Assembly (NCBI GenBank): GCA_020186115.1
Contig: WSYJ01000164.1
Span: forward strand, 124,001-188,000
Reading direction: 5' to 3'
Source of the DNA: Histomonas meleagridis
Lineage: Eukaryota > Parabasalia > Tritrichomonadida > Dientamoebidae
DNA: 64,000 nucleotides
Of the stretch, positions 9,652 through 18,522 are shown piece by piece (position 1 is the stretch's first letter; the number at the start of each line of letters is the position of its first letter). The notes below the pieces were generated by a model. That model was given only the letters and a program-made list of their open reading frames with translations. It made no database searches and was not told the DNA's origin. The position numbers and the translations under genes are program-made.

Positions 9652-12225
9652 ATGAACTTCGAATTCCTGATGGATCCTTCCAAAATTGTAACAAGAGAAA
9701 ACGAGCAATCTATTCAACAACCAGTTCAACAACTTCAAATTAAAACTGAATATATTGATAATAAAGATACTAATGATACAAATTCTAAGCCGCTCGATGA
9801 ATCTGACACAGACATTCTTACATTCGCAAAATTATGTGACATGTCAAATCAAGCGAATAATCTTTTTCCTCATCTTGATAAACAAACAACTCCTATAAAC
9901 AAACAAGCCAACGCCAACAAACCCAAAGATACTCAAAAACAATCTCCAAATACAAGCTCAACTGAAAATAAGAAAAAGTTAACCATTAAACAAATACCAA
10001 CCAATGAGCCAATTAATAACAAACAGAAACCAACTCAAAAGCAAACATCAAACTCTAACGATGCAAAGGGTAAGAACAAACAAACTCCATCCAAAGATCA
10101 ATCAACGAATACCAAACAGAAATCATCACAAAAATCATCGCAAAACGAAAGCAAAAACAAGGCATCTAATAAACAGCCTTCGCCCAACGAGCAAGCGAGC
10201 AATTCTAAATCCAAATCTCCCCAAAAACAAATTCCAAATCAAAATGATAACAAAGGCAAAACTTCTAACAAGCAAACTAAAGAACAACAAAACACACCCA
10301 AATCCAAAGGATCGCCAAAAGCAAATCCAAATCCATCTGAAGCTAAACCCAAGCCAACCAATAATCAGCAAAGCGCAAAAGAACAAAACAGCAACAAATC
10401 CAAATCACCACAAAAACAGACACAAAACGCAAATCAAAATGAGTCTAAACCAAACAATCAACAACAAATCGCAAAAGATCAAATCAATAATAAATCCAAA
10501 TCACAAAACGCAAACCAAAATGAGCCTAAGCCAACCAATCAACAAAACGCAAAAGAACAAAACAGCAACAAATCCAAATCGCCACAAAAACAATCACAAA
10601 ATGCAAACCAAAATGAGCCCAAACCAACCAATCAGCAACAAATCGCAAAAGATCAAATCAGTAACAAATCCAAATCACCACAAAACCAGACACAAGATGT
10701 ACTTCCAAATGATCAACAAACTGAACAACAAAACAACACCCCACCCGAAATCACCAACGATAACATGGTAACGCAAGAGCAGCCGCCAACGCAAACGCGC
10801 GAGCCTCCAAACACATTCAACAACATCCAGTACATATTTAACGGCTTCCTCGAAGCTTCGTTTGATGTCACCTCATCACTCTTAACGGTCAACTGCATTC
10901 AATACCAAATTCCTGCCGAATATCAAATGACGACGTTTACAGCTCTTGGCCCAGGCACGTTATTGTTTGGTAATTATGAAGGCATTTATTCCTTTAATTA
11001 TGAAAACATGATTTTAACCTTTGTTTATTCGATAAGTAATGTCAGAAGTATTATATGTGATCAATTATCATCATCACGTTTCTTTATATTAGCATCAGAT
11101 ACATTATATGCAATGCAAATATCGACAACAGGACAAATATATATTCGATCACTTTATGATTCCGTAGATAACTATGATATCTCAAATGAATATAAGTTAA
11201 TCATATCGAAAGGAGTTGTGTCATGTTACACACGTCATGACTTTGCATTCACTCCAATTTTCTCGAAAGAAATTGATGAATATACCAAAGTTTATTGTGA
11301 TGACAATTATTATTATGAATTTTCGAAAGGAGTTTTATCACAATATATAATTTCAAAACGAAATCGGAACATTACATTAATTAAAAAGTTGGAAAACATT
11401 GATTTAGTATTTAGTAGTGAAGAAATTGTCGCTTTTTCAGGTAACAAAATTTATATTAATGATTCAGAGTTTATGTACCATGTAAACAATGGAAATTATG
11501 AGTCACAATTCATCTCAAAATTTGCTATCGTCAACAATGGGATTCTATGCATTTGGGATGTTTACAATAACGTCACTTTGCATGATGTAAACAAGTCAAA
11601 CCAAGCTGTGACATGTGATATGATACGGGACATCCTAAAAACCGCCGAGGATTCAATTAACCAATCATTACAAATCTTACGAAATAATAATAATTCTAAT
11701 TCTAATGCAATTGGGTATATTAATTCATTCACTAAAAAGATGGAAGAACAAGTTTCTTTGTTAGAAAATAAAGTGTCGATGATGATCAAAAGATCGAAAA
11801 ATGTCGAAGTATTAATATGTGATTTACCACAAAAATATGTGAACATGTTTAATGAAGGGAAAGTCGAAAATAGTTTTCGATTCGCATGTCAAAAATCGAT
11901 TGAACATCTTTTGTATCTATGTAAAGATAATCGATTCGAAAGATCATTAAGTACATTATCGACACAAACATTACTTGAAATCGCTGAAGTTTTCATCGAT
12001 AACATGACGAATTATAGCGATGAAATAATTCCGTTTTTGTTGAATCTTTTGACGAAATTCGACCCGAAAAATATAATCGTGAACAAGAAAATGAACGAAA
12101 TGTCAGAGGAGCTGCTCAGCGCAACTTTGGAATTGTTCCAGAAGACGCCGACGTCGTCGCCAATGTACATGAACCTGAGAAGGCTGTCGCACATCGCGAT
12201 ATCTTATAATTCGCTGTCGAGTTAA
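9652..12225 (+). CDS. Large protein with Q/N/K/S/P-rich repeat half and folded C-terminal half (857 aa)
   Basis: The frame is open from 9496, but that part is antisense to Dim1 and begins at TTG. The ATG at 9652 follows an AACGTT box and a TCATA Inr-like site and is the best start. Residues ~20-370 are of low complexity (Gln, Asn, Lys, Ser, Pro), with imperfect tandem repeats centred on NKSKSPQKQ..QNANQNE.KP. Residues ~380-720 look like beta-propeller strands (YEGIYSFNYENMILTFVY, 'RFFILASDTLYAM'). The last ~200 residues look alpha-helical (LLENKVSMMIKRSKNVEVLI; 'FRFACQKSIEHLLYLC'). This N-terminal-propeller-plus-helices layout resembles decapping or coat scaffolds such as EDC4, but I cannot assign it. 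It may form condensates because of the prion-like N-terminus. Confidence 0.75.
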   Translation: MNFEFLMDPSKIVTRENEQSIQQPVQQLQIKTEYIDNKDTNDTNSKPLDESDTDILTFAKLCDMSNQANNLFPHLDKQTTPINKQANANKPKDTQKQSPNTSSTENKKKLTIKQIPTNEPINNKQKPTQKQTSNSNDAKGKNKQTPSKDQSTNTKQKSSQKSSQNESKNKASNKQPSPNEQASNSKSKSPQKQIPNQNDNKGKTSNKQTKEQQNTPKSKGSPKANPNPSEAKPKPTNNQQSAKEQNSNKSKSPQKQTQNANQNESKPNNQQQIAKDQINNKSKSQNANQNEPKPTNQQNAKEQNSNKSKSPQKQSQNANQNEPKPTNQQQIAKDQISNKSKSPQNQTQDVLPNDQQTEQQNNTPPEITNDNMVTQEQPPTQTREPPNTFNNIQYIFNGFLEASFDVTSSLLTVNCIQYQIPAEYQMTTFTALGPGTLLFGNYEGIYSFNYENMILTFVYSISNVRSIICDQLSSSRFFILASDTLYAMQISTTGQIYIRSLYDSVDNYDISNEYKLIISKGVVSCYTRHDFAFTPIFSKEIDEYTKVYCDDNYYYEFSKGVLSQYIISKRNRNITLIKKLENIDLVFSSEEIVAFSGNKIYINDSEFMYHVNNGNYESQFISKFAIVNNGILCIWDVYNNVTLHDVNKSNQAVTCDMIRDILKTAEDSINQSLQILRNNNNSNSNAIGYINSFTKKMEEQVSLLENKVSMMIKRSKNVEVLICDLPQKYVNMFNEGKVENSFRFACQKSIEHLLYLCKDNRFERSLSTLSTQTLLEIAEVFIDNMTNYSDEIIPFLLNLLTKFDPKNIIVNKKMNEMSEELLSATLELFQKTPTSSPMYMNLRRLSHIAISYNSLSS
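10363..10698 (+). repeat. Coding tandem repeat, ~80-90 bp units, Q/N/K/S-rich
   Basis: Four imperfect copies encode roughly NQQ-(Q/S)-(I)AK(E/D)Q-(N/I)-(S/N)NKSKS(PQKQ)-QNANQNE-KP(T). Copies differ by in-frame gain or loss of short blocks such as SPQKQTQ. The coding strand is strikingly A-rich and almost free of T, unlike flanking genes. Confidence 0.8.
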
Positions 12226-12760
12226 AATGTAACAAATTGTTTCGATGTTAAGTTAACTCAATAAATAATTTTTGAAATTGTTTTCGTTTATTTCGGTATC
12301 GATGTACTTAAAAAATTTCTTATTTGGTGATTACATTTAATAAAAAAAAACATTTAAAGTGATTACAATTTTGAAAATATTATTAATATGTTACATTTTG
12401 TCTGCCAAATATTTTTTTTTAATTAATCCTTCCAATGCAGAGTAACTCTTTATCTATATGAAATGCTTCTGTATCCTAAGTAATGCGTCCTCGAGTAAAA
12501 AGCTACAGAACCTTTCTTGTTAGCTAATGGATAAAGTTTTCATATTATCAATTTACATAAGAAACAGTTTGGTATTTATAAAAGTTAAATATGTTTTCTT
12601 TATTTCATTTTATTAATTAAAAAACACAAAAGTAAATAACAGATTGAAACAAAAATATTAAGCATAAAATTTCTGAATAAAGATACAAAATGTTTATACA
12701 ATCAAATTAGTGTCCTGATGTGTCAACAAAAAATGGCTCAATTAAGATGTCCTTCATTTC
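12226..12760. other. AT-rich intergenic region between convergent genes
   Basis: About 535 bases separating two 3' ends. No open frame with recognisable content, no tRNA-like fold seen. Confidence 0.55.
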
Positions 12761-13171
12761 TTAGTGGAGAGAAATTTTCATCGCAAACAAAAAAGATATC
12801 AACATAGACAATATGAATATGAGCCACCACAAAGATGTCCGAGGGAATCCGTAAAAAAACCATGCGAAAAGTAAATAAGAGAAATATGTTGTACTGATGA
12901 AATCAAATGCTCTTCGATGCCGACCTTCAACTACAGAAAATAAAGCAGCACTTAAAATTCCACCAACAGCTTCACCTATTGCCGAAATTATTGTTTCTTT
13001 GCTAAAAACAAAAAGTCTGTAATCAAATATTTGGTTGAAAGAAAATTGAATTTTAAAAATCGCATCAATCAACATTATAATTGCTATAAAGCCGATATAA
13101 AATGCAAATAACATTATTAAAATATGTGAACATACGACAACAGCACTAAAATCTTTTTTAGGGCGAAACAT
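12761..13171 (-). CDS. SYS1: SYS1-like Golgi membrane protein (136 aa)
   Basis: SYS1 is a four-pass Golgi protein that recruits Arl3/ARFRP1 in Golgi-endosome trafficking. Four hydrophobic segments are visible at about residues 10-37, 60-82, 90-108 and 112-132. Family-like features include 'FDYRLFVFS' after the first helix, then 'RRAFDFISTTYFSYLLFAWFFYGFPRTSLWWL', seen in blocks of under 20 residues as RRAFDFISTTYFSYLL and FYGFPRTSLWWL, which match the SYS1 pattern of a charged loop, DF..T..F.HL..W and FP.S..WW. Length is normal. A GGGGCGCCCC palindrome lies about 10-20 nt upstream of the ATG. Confidence 0.8.
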   Translation of the reverse strand: MFRPKKDFSAVVVCSHILIMLFAFYIGFIAIIMLIDAIFKIQFSFNQIFDYRLFVFSKETIISAIGEAVGGILSAALFSVVEGRHRRAFDFISTTYFSYLLFAWFFYGFPRTSLWWLIFILSMLISFLFAMKISLH

Positions 13172-13181
13172 TTGAAAATTT

Positions 13182-13191
13182 GGGGCGCCCC
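13182..13191. promoter_or_regulatory. GC palindrome GGGGCGCCCC in a divergent promoter
   Basis: A perfect 10-bp GC palindrome stands out in AT-rich DNA, 11 bases upstream of the SYS1 start and 65 bases upstream of the next gene. Similar GC blocks sit just before two other genes (GGGGGGCCCC at 39386-39395; CCCCTTAAAAGGG at 1248-1260). Function unknown. Confidence 0.3.
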
Positions 13192-13255
13192 AAAAAATCC
13201 AAAACTTTGATTTTGTTGTAAAGTTTTCAAATCAGTTTTTTGATGTTGTGATTAG

Positions 13256-13810
13256 ATGCTGAATCCTGACGGAGGATTTGGGCAACGACAAAGCCCATCG
13301 ATTGCTAATGTGATGCTTAATTCTTCTCCTTTGTTTTTACAAAATGAGTGGAGTCCAATGTTTCCTTCTGTTGGATTTAGCCGACAAAATGTTAGCTCAT
13401 CTCAACAAACAATTGGACCTTACATAAGATTTACACCACCACAGAGAGAAGAACTAAGTAGTTCCCAACCAATGCCAAGAGAATTTGAAATGATCACAAA
13501 TATTGAAAAAAAGATTTATAGTCAACTGGATGCTTCACTTAAGAAACACTACAAAAGAATGAAATCAAAATTGAAATCTGTACAAAAACGAGTAATAGAA
13601 AATGAAAGATCACTTTCTCAACTTCAAGAAATAATTGACTCATCTATTGAAGAAACAATTAGAAATGAACAGCAATATTTATATCACACCAACAATACAA
13701 AGAAAAAGAAATTTACATGGAGAAGAGAAAAATCTGAATTTGATACACAAAATAACAATGAACCTAATAACACTTCTACTGAACTTTTTCAAGAAAATCC
13801 ATTTTTCTGA
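13256..13810 (+). CDS. Hypothetical coiled-coil protein (184 aa)
   Basis: ATG at 13256; divergent from SYS1. Residues 1-70 are Ser/Pro/Gln-rich and probably disordered, with a QTIGPYIRFTPP segment. Residues ~80-140 form a strongly charged helix with heptad spacing ('LKKHYKRMKSKLKSVQKRV', 'LSQLQEIIDSSIEETIRN'), a likely coiled coil. The tail is Asn-rich. No family recognised. The 3' end lies 67 bases before the next start on the same strand. Confidence 0.7.
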   Translation: MLNPDGGFGQRQSPSIANVMLNSSPLFLQNEWSPMFPSVGFSRQNVSSSQQTIGPYIRFTPPQREELSSSQPMPREFEMITNIEKKIYSQLDASLKKHYKRMKSKLKSVQKRVIENERSLSQLQEIIDSSIEETIRNEQQYLYHTNNTKKKKFTWRREKSEFDTQNNNEPNNTSTELFQENPFF

Positions 13811-13877
13811 ACAATTTATTTTGATTTATTTCTTCTAAATAAAAATGTTTTTCTTTTTTTGTTGAACGTTAAAGGAA

Positions 13878-15587
13878 ATGTCGAAAGCGATTTCGGGCCT
13901 TTACGAATCAGAAGGGTCAAAACTCATTGAGGAACGTCACAAGAAACTCGAAAACAATAATTTTGGGCTTGGGCCCGATGATCTCATAAGTATTGGAAAA
14001 GTCCAATCTTCTTTATTTCATTATTCAAACACGCCAAATGCATATACTCATTCTCTTTGTGGACTTCCACTTGATTCGCAAGCACAGTTTTCAGCTTATT
14101 TTTATAGTTTACTTGGTCGTCAAGAATCTGCAAGATGGTTTCCAGGTTCTTCAACTTTTAAAATTGTTAAAGGATCAATTTATTCATGGAATTCATTTTC
14201 TAATAAAGAAGTTATTATAACTGTTACAACTTCTGGTAATTGTACATGTACCCAAAAATCATTTAAAGATGATTCTTTAACAAAAGATAATATTAGTGAA
14301 GAAGATTGGAAACAAATTATGCTGTCTTCTAAGCTAAGATATTACAGAGCAGGTCAACCATTATTATTTGGACTCTTATCAACAAATTATATTAATACAC
14401 CCTTTTATTACGTTTGGTATCCTCCTAAACTTACACGTTCTGAGATTGAATATTGTGTAAATAATCATGTTTCTACTGATGATTTACAACTTGCGATTAC
14501 ATTTGCATTAATCATCAATACCGATAAAGATTATATTATTAATTTCTTAGCGAAATATGATTCTAAACTACCTAAAATTCTTCTTTTTATTATTCGTAAT
14601 ATATCATTTAACTCTAATTTTGCCGAAAGTTTAATTCCATCCATTGAAAATCATCTTCAAATTTTTCCCGATGATTTAGAGGTTTCATGTTTTTATGCAT
14701 TTACACTTATTGCGAATGACAAACATGAACAATGTAAGAAAGTATTTCCATTAATTATGAATTCACTTTGGTCAACACCACTTTCATCACTTGTATGTTC
14801 TATGTATTGTTTTGCTATTGGTAATTATCAAGATTGTATATCATTTCTAAATCTTTCGTATCTAATTTCTAATTCACCCAAATTACTTGAAGAATCTGAT
14901 TATTTATTACAATGTACAACACCAAATAATGCACTTTCACAAAATCTTTCACATTATGAACATCATATTATAATGAATCCAATTTCAGGAATTAAATATA
15001 TGCAAGCGAAATTTCTTTTTCATATAATTAAAACAATTGGAACTACTGCATATGTAACATTAACTCAACCATTTGTTAAACAAAGACGTGCAATAAAGTA
15101 TACTGGTGAAATAAACTTAAAAAGTCAATTATTCTTTGAACCTGAAGATTTAAACAATGAACAATTTAAAGGTTTATATGATCCTGGTTTAGAAATGCAA
15201 TGCTCATTTCCAACTGAATTAAAGTGTCTTCCAATATCAGACGAGTTCTCTGATATGATCGAAATGACAAAAACTAATTTTGAAGATAGCAAATTATTAG
15301 AAAATCGGAAGATACCTTTACAAGCTCTTACAAAAATACTTTTATGCGCTTTACAATGTGGTAATAGTGAATTACTTCAATTAATAGTTTCGTCTTTAAA
15401 TGAGAAATGCGAAATGAGCGCTTTTAATAAGTTATTACTACTAAAAGCTTGCGCTGAAAACTTAACAGGAAAATTAAGCAAAATACTTAATATGAAGGTG
15501 TGTGATATGACTGAACCTGAGAAAAACGCAATAAATTTCATGGAATTATTTACAGTTGGTATAAAAAATTTGGAACAAAAGGAATAG
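13878..15587 (+). CDS. ChAP-like (exomer-type) helical protein, tentative (569 aa)
   Basis: ATG at 13878 with GAACGTTAAAGGAA directly in front (AACGTT at 13865-13870). The N-terminal 120 residues contain 'GPDDLISIGKVQSSLFHY', 'AQFSAYFYSLLG' and 'GSIYSWNSFSNKEVIITV', which recall the N-terminal region of Chs5-Arf1-binding proteins (ChAPs), the cargo-binding subunits of exomer. The rest is an alpha-solenoid of paired helices (TPR-like), as in ChAPs. No membrane segment. If right, it acts in cargo export from the trans-Golgi network with Arf1. The match is by pattern only, and any other TPR-type coat protein is possible. Confidence 0.5.
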   Translation: MSKAISGLYESEGSKLIEERHKKLENNNFGLGPDDLISIGKVQSSLFHYSNTPNAYTHSLCGLPLDSQAQFSAYFYSLLGRQESARWFPGSSTFKIVKGSIYSWNSFSNKEVIITVTTSGNCTCTQKSFKDDSLTKDNISEEDWKQIMLSSKLRYYRAGQPLLFGLLSTNYINTPFYYVWYPPKLTRSEIEYCVNNHVSTDDLQLAITFALIINTDKDYIINFLAKYDSKLPKILLFIIRNISFNSNFAESLIPSIENHLQIFPDDLEVSCFYAFTLIANDKHEQCKKVFPLIMNSLWSTPLSSLVCSMYCFAIGNYQDCISFLNLSYLISNSPKLLEESDYLLQCTTPNNALSQNLSHYEHHIIMNPISGIKYMQAKFLFHIIKTIGTTAYVTLTQPFVKQRRAIKYTGEINLKSQLFFEPEDLNNEQFKGLYDPGLEMQCSFPTELKCLPISDEFSDMIEMTKTNFEDSKLLENRKIPLQALTKILLCALQCGNSELLQLIVSSLNEKCEMSAFNKLLLLKACAENLTGKLSKILNMKVCDMTEPEKNAINFMELFTVGIKNLEQKE

Positions 15588-15670
15588 CTATCGTTCATTG
15601 AATAACTCTATCGTATGGGGTGCCTCAAAAATGAGAGATAACGGTTTAATTTACAGTAACAAAATTGAGC

Positions 15671-16282
15671 TTAATAGACACGATCAACAGAGCTAACTAT
15701 GAAATTGTTGGTTCCGAATTTCTTGTATAGTTGAATGTCTAAAAGCATTCGTTCGGTATCAGTTTCAGCATCAATGACCATTTGTGCATGTGTATCTCTG
15801 CTCATAACTGTTTTGAATACTGCTACGTTTCGAAGACGGACATTATTTCCGTATTTTCCTCTGACTGAAATCATAGCAATTTCGATTGTAGATTCATCAG
15901 GATGTGACCAACGAGCTCCAGCATCAGTTTCGCTGTTCAATATTTGAACAGAATGAATGTATTTCTCTTCTGGTTTATTATTTGATGGAATATGAACTGT
16001 GATCAAATATCTAAGTTTCATTCTTAGAACTTCACATGAAATAAAAGAACTGTTGTTATCTACCTTTTTCCATGCATGTATCATCACAATTGGATGAGGT
16101 CCTTTGAAGTCATCAAGGAACTTTTGTAATTGTGTCTTCCCATATTCAAATGATTCTACAATAAGTTTCTCTTTGATATCTGCTTCAACGAACCCATCAG
16201 GGATAGAAAAATATTCACGAGTAGAAATACTTGATGCGATTTGAAGAGATGGAAAAACTATATATAAGAAGAAAGAAAACAT
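15671..16282 (-). CDS. Hypothetical secreted protein with signal peptide (203 aa)
   Basis: ATG at 16282. Residues 1-18 (MFSFFLYIVFPSLQIASS) form a signal peptide with likely cleavage after the SS. The mature part alternates charged helices and beta strands ('FVEADIKEKLIVESFEYGK', 'YLITVHIPS', 'VAVFKTVMSRDTHAQMVI'), with a layout that could be cystatin-like, but no signature residues convince me. One N-glycosylation sequon is visible (NNSS). A TAAACGG box lies about 30 nt upstream of the ATG. It is convergent with the ChAP-like gene; only 83 bases separate their stops. Confidence 0.65.
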   Translation of the reverse strand: MFSFFLYIVFPSLQIASSISTREYFSIPDGFVEADIKEKLIVESFEYGKTQLQKFLDDFKGPHPIVMIHAWKKVDNNSSFISCEVLRMKLRYLITVHIPSNNKPEEKYIHSVQILNSETDAGARWSHPDESTIEIAMISVRGKYGNNVRLRNVAVFKTVMSRDTHAQMVIDAETDTERMLLDIQLYKKFGTNNFIVSSVDRVY

Positions 16283-16369
16283 TTAAAAGCCGCCCAACCA
16301 AGCATAACAACCGTTTATTTCAAAACAGTTAACGATCAAAATATGTTCAAATGAATAACGTCCAAAACA

Positions 16370-16588
16370 ATGGAAGAGTTACAAGCTCTTTGTAGAGAAA
16401 AACCAGAATTAAAACCATATTTACGAGAAAAAGTTTTCCCTACGCTATCAAATGCATTTGAAGCTCTTCTTAGAGAGATAGAAAATAGACAAATAAGAGT
16501 TAATGAAGGTGAAAATCTTCCTGAAATCAAACCATTACTTTTTCTTGCACAATATCTTATGCGTAATAACCCAAATGAATGTCAATAA
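16370..16588 (+). CDS. DPY-30-domain small protein (72 aa)
   Basis: Residues 15-66 ('YLREKVFPTLSNAFEALLRE' followed by 'EIKPLLFLAQYLMRNNP') match the DPY-30 dimerisation motif, whose consensus ends in NP..FLA.YL...NP. Such proteins act as docking dimers in SET1/COMPASS complexes and in radial-spoke and other flagellar complexes. The neighbourhood of flagellar genes hints at an axonemal role (inference). The ATG at 16370 has AACGTCC 13 nt upstream and a second AACG at 16331. It is convergent with the DNAI7-like gene, only 13 bases between stops. Confidence 0.75.
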   Translation: MEELQALCREKPELKPYLREKVFPTLSNAFEALLREIENRQIRVNEGENLPEIKPLLFLAQYLMRNNPNECQ

Positions 16589-16601
16589 ACATATTATTTT
16601 T

Positions 16602-18461
16602 TTATTCTGTAATTGAAAACAATCTTAATTTTTTCATCATTATCAATGTCGAATCTACCAACAAACTTGGCGCATTTCTGACTCTTGTTTTCACCTCTTC
16701 TGATGCCTTTTCGAAGAAAGTTGGCAATAAACTTTGATGCATTTGAGAATCTTCAAGTGGCTTTGTAATAGCTTCTTCTTCTTCCTCAGTATTTTGTACC
16801 TCCACTACAATACTTTCTCTAATCAAAATGCATCTCATTTTTGAAATATCATTTTGTTGGTCATTATCAAATTTTATCTTTTCACTAACAAGAAGCATTG
16901 CTCGATCACAAGGAAGTAGTGCATTCCATTTACTTGATGAAATATCGAATCCAGTAACTGTATCCGCTATTCCTTGATGTAAAATATTTTCCAAATCTTT
17001 TGTTTTAGGAACAATATCATCGATTTTATTGGGCGAAACAATATTTATCCCACGTTCCAATAAGAAATCAATAGCTTCCATAGGCTTTAAATTAGTAAAT
17101 GTAAATGGAGAGTCCATAGAACATAATCCATTTCCATCAATGCATATTGCAAGTTCTAAATCAAGCTTAGTTTTAACATATATCTCAATAGAAGACTCAG
17201 AAAGGCTTGTGATTTCCCAGAATTGATATGGAAAATGTTTATACCGAGGAACAGCTAATGCAAATGTACCGATTGACATTGAACAAAAACTAACTTCATT
17301 ATGTTCTAAGTCAATGTTAACTTTAGAAATATGTTGCTGACTTACATTATCATGATTTAACATCACAACAGTTGCATCTTTAGTATATTCATTAATTGAA
17401 TTTGATGAAATATGAACTTTAAAAACAAGAGGAGGTTGTGGTGCATTTATAGAACGAAGTGGGTACACAACGTTTACAAGTGCATTAGATTGTGATATTT
17501 GTCTTAAAGTCATATTTCCAATATGTTTTGGAGCATTTGGAAGTTGAAAAAAATCACATTGTACAATCTTATTAAGAAACAAATATTGCTCATTAAAAGG
17601 TTTCTCAGGAAAAATAAGAATACGAATTGCTAAACTCGTCATTGTAACGGATTTTGGGATTTCGACCGTTAACCATTTGAATGAAATTTCTCTGTTTCGC
17701 GGATTTTTCGACAAGTTTACCCAGATACCAAAGAAGATATCATCTGATTCACCTACGATATGAACCTCATTCCTTGAGCCAGCATATTTATCACTAAATG
17801 TGAGATGATGAATAGTTGCAATTTCAATCTTCCGTTCTGTTAATTCTTTAATCTTTTGGATTTGGTTTTTACAACGTTCATATTCAGCTGTGTTTTGTGT
17901 GGTTTCAGAATCATGCATAATTCGTGTAAGAGCAGATATGATTTTGTGTGATTGAAGAAAATGATCATCAAAGAAATCAGGGGATTCATAATCTTCCCAC
18001 ATTGAAATAAATGTGTTTACATCAGATTGAGAACGTGCATCAACAGATTGTCCACAATTACAAAAAATTTTCCAATCTTCTTCTTGTGACATTGAATTTC
18101 GAATTTCTTTGCTTTTTTGAAATCTAGCTTCTCTAAGTGAGTGAATAGATGATTCTTCTTCAAGAATTCTTTGTTGTTGTTCTTCACGTCTTTTTTGTTC
18201 AAATTCACGTTCTTTTTGTTCTCTTAATTCAGCTTCTAATCTTTCTTGTTCTAGTCGAGCTTGTTCAGCTTTTTCTCTCTTTAAGCGAGCAAGTGCCTTT
18301 TTAGAAAGCTTCTTTCTGGGTTTCTTTGTATTTGGAGATTTAGTTCTTTTTGTATTAGAAGTTTTTTTAGGAACTTCATTTTCTTTGTTTTCAGATGATC
18401 TTGTTTCAATTGTTGGACTTGATTTTCTTGGTGATTTAGCTTCCTTTTTTCTTTCGCTCAT
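16602..18461 (-). CDS. DNAI7: DNAI7/CASC1/IC97-like axonemal dynein-associated protein (619 aa)
   Basis: The N-terminal ~130 residues are a Lys/Arg/Glu-rich coiled coil (LSKKALARLKREKAEQARLE, 'LREQKEREFEQKRREEQQQ'), as in the CASC1 N-terminal domain. The rest is beta-rich and carries segments typical of the family such as 'FPYQFWEITSLSESSIEIYV' and 'FAVPRY'-like strands. IC97/CFAP94 (DNAI7) associates with inner-arm dynein in flagella. Length is close to family norm. The ATG at 18461 has AACGTA on the opposite strand 5 nt upstream. With IFT22 and the DPY-30 protein it forms a small flagellar cluster. Confidence 0.78.
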   Translation of the reverse strand: MSERKKEAKSPRKSSPTIETRSSENKENEVPKKTSNTKRTKSPNTKKPRKKLSKKALARLKREKAEQARLEQERLEAELREQKEREFEQKRREEQQQRILEEESSIHSLREARFQKSKEIRNSMSQEEDWKIFCNCGQSVDARSQSDVNTFISMWEDYESPDFFDDHFLQSHKIISALTRIMHDSETTQNTAEYERCKNQIQKIKELTERKIEIATIHHLTFSDKYAGSRNEVHIVGESDDIFFGIWVNLSKNPRNREISFKWLTVEIPKSVTMTSLAIRILIFPEKPFNEQYLFLNKIVQCDFFQLPNAPKHIGNMTLRQISQSNALVNVVYPLRSINAPQPPLVFKVHISSNSINEYTKDATVVMLNHDNVSQQHISKVNIDLEHNEVSFCSMSIGTFALAVPRYKHFPYQFWEITSLSESSIEIYVKTKLDLELAICIDGNGLCSMDSPFTFTNLKPMEAIDFLLERGINIVSPNKIDDIVPKTKDLENILHQGIADTVTGFDISSSKWNALLPCDRAMLLVSEKIKFDNDQQNDISKMRCILIRESIVVEVQNTEEEEEAITKPLEDSQMHQSLLPTFFEKASEEVKTRVRNAPSLLVDSTLIMMKKLRLFSITE

Positions 18462-18522
18462 AAATAACGTACATTTAAAAAAAGAGAAAATTCAGAAACT
18501 TTTGATCGTCAAACTAAAAAAA

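Noticed and set aside
10004-10771. Long ORFs in other frames across the Q/N-rich repeat, on both strands
   Set aside because: They are by-products of low-complexity A-rich coding in the true frame.
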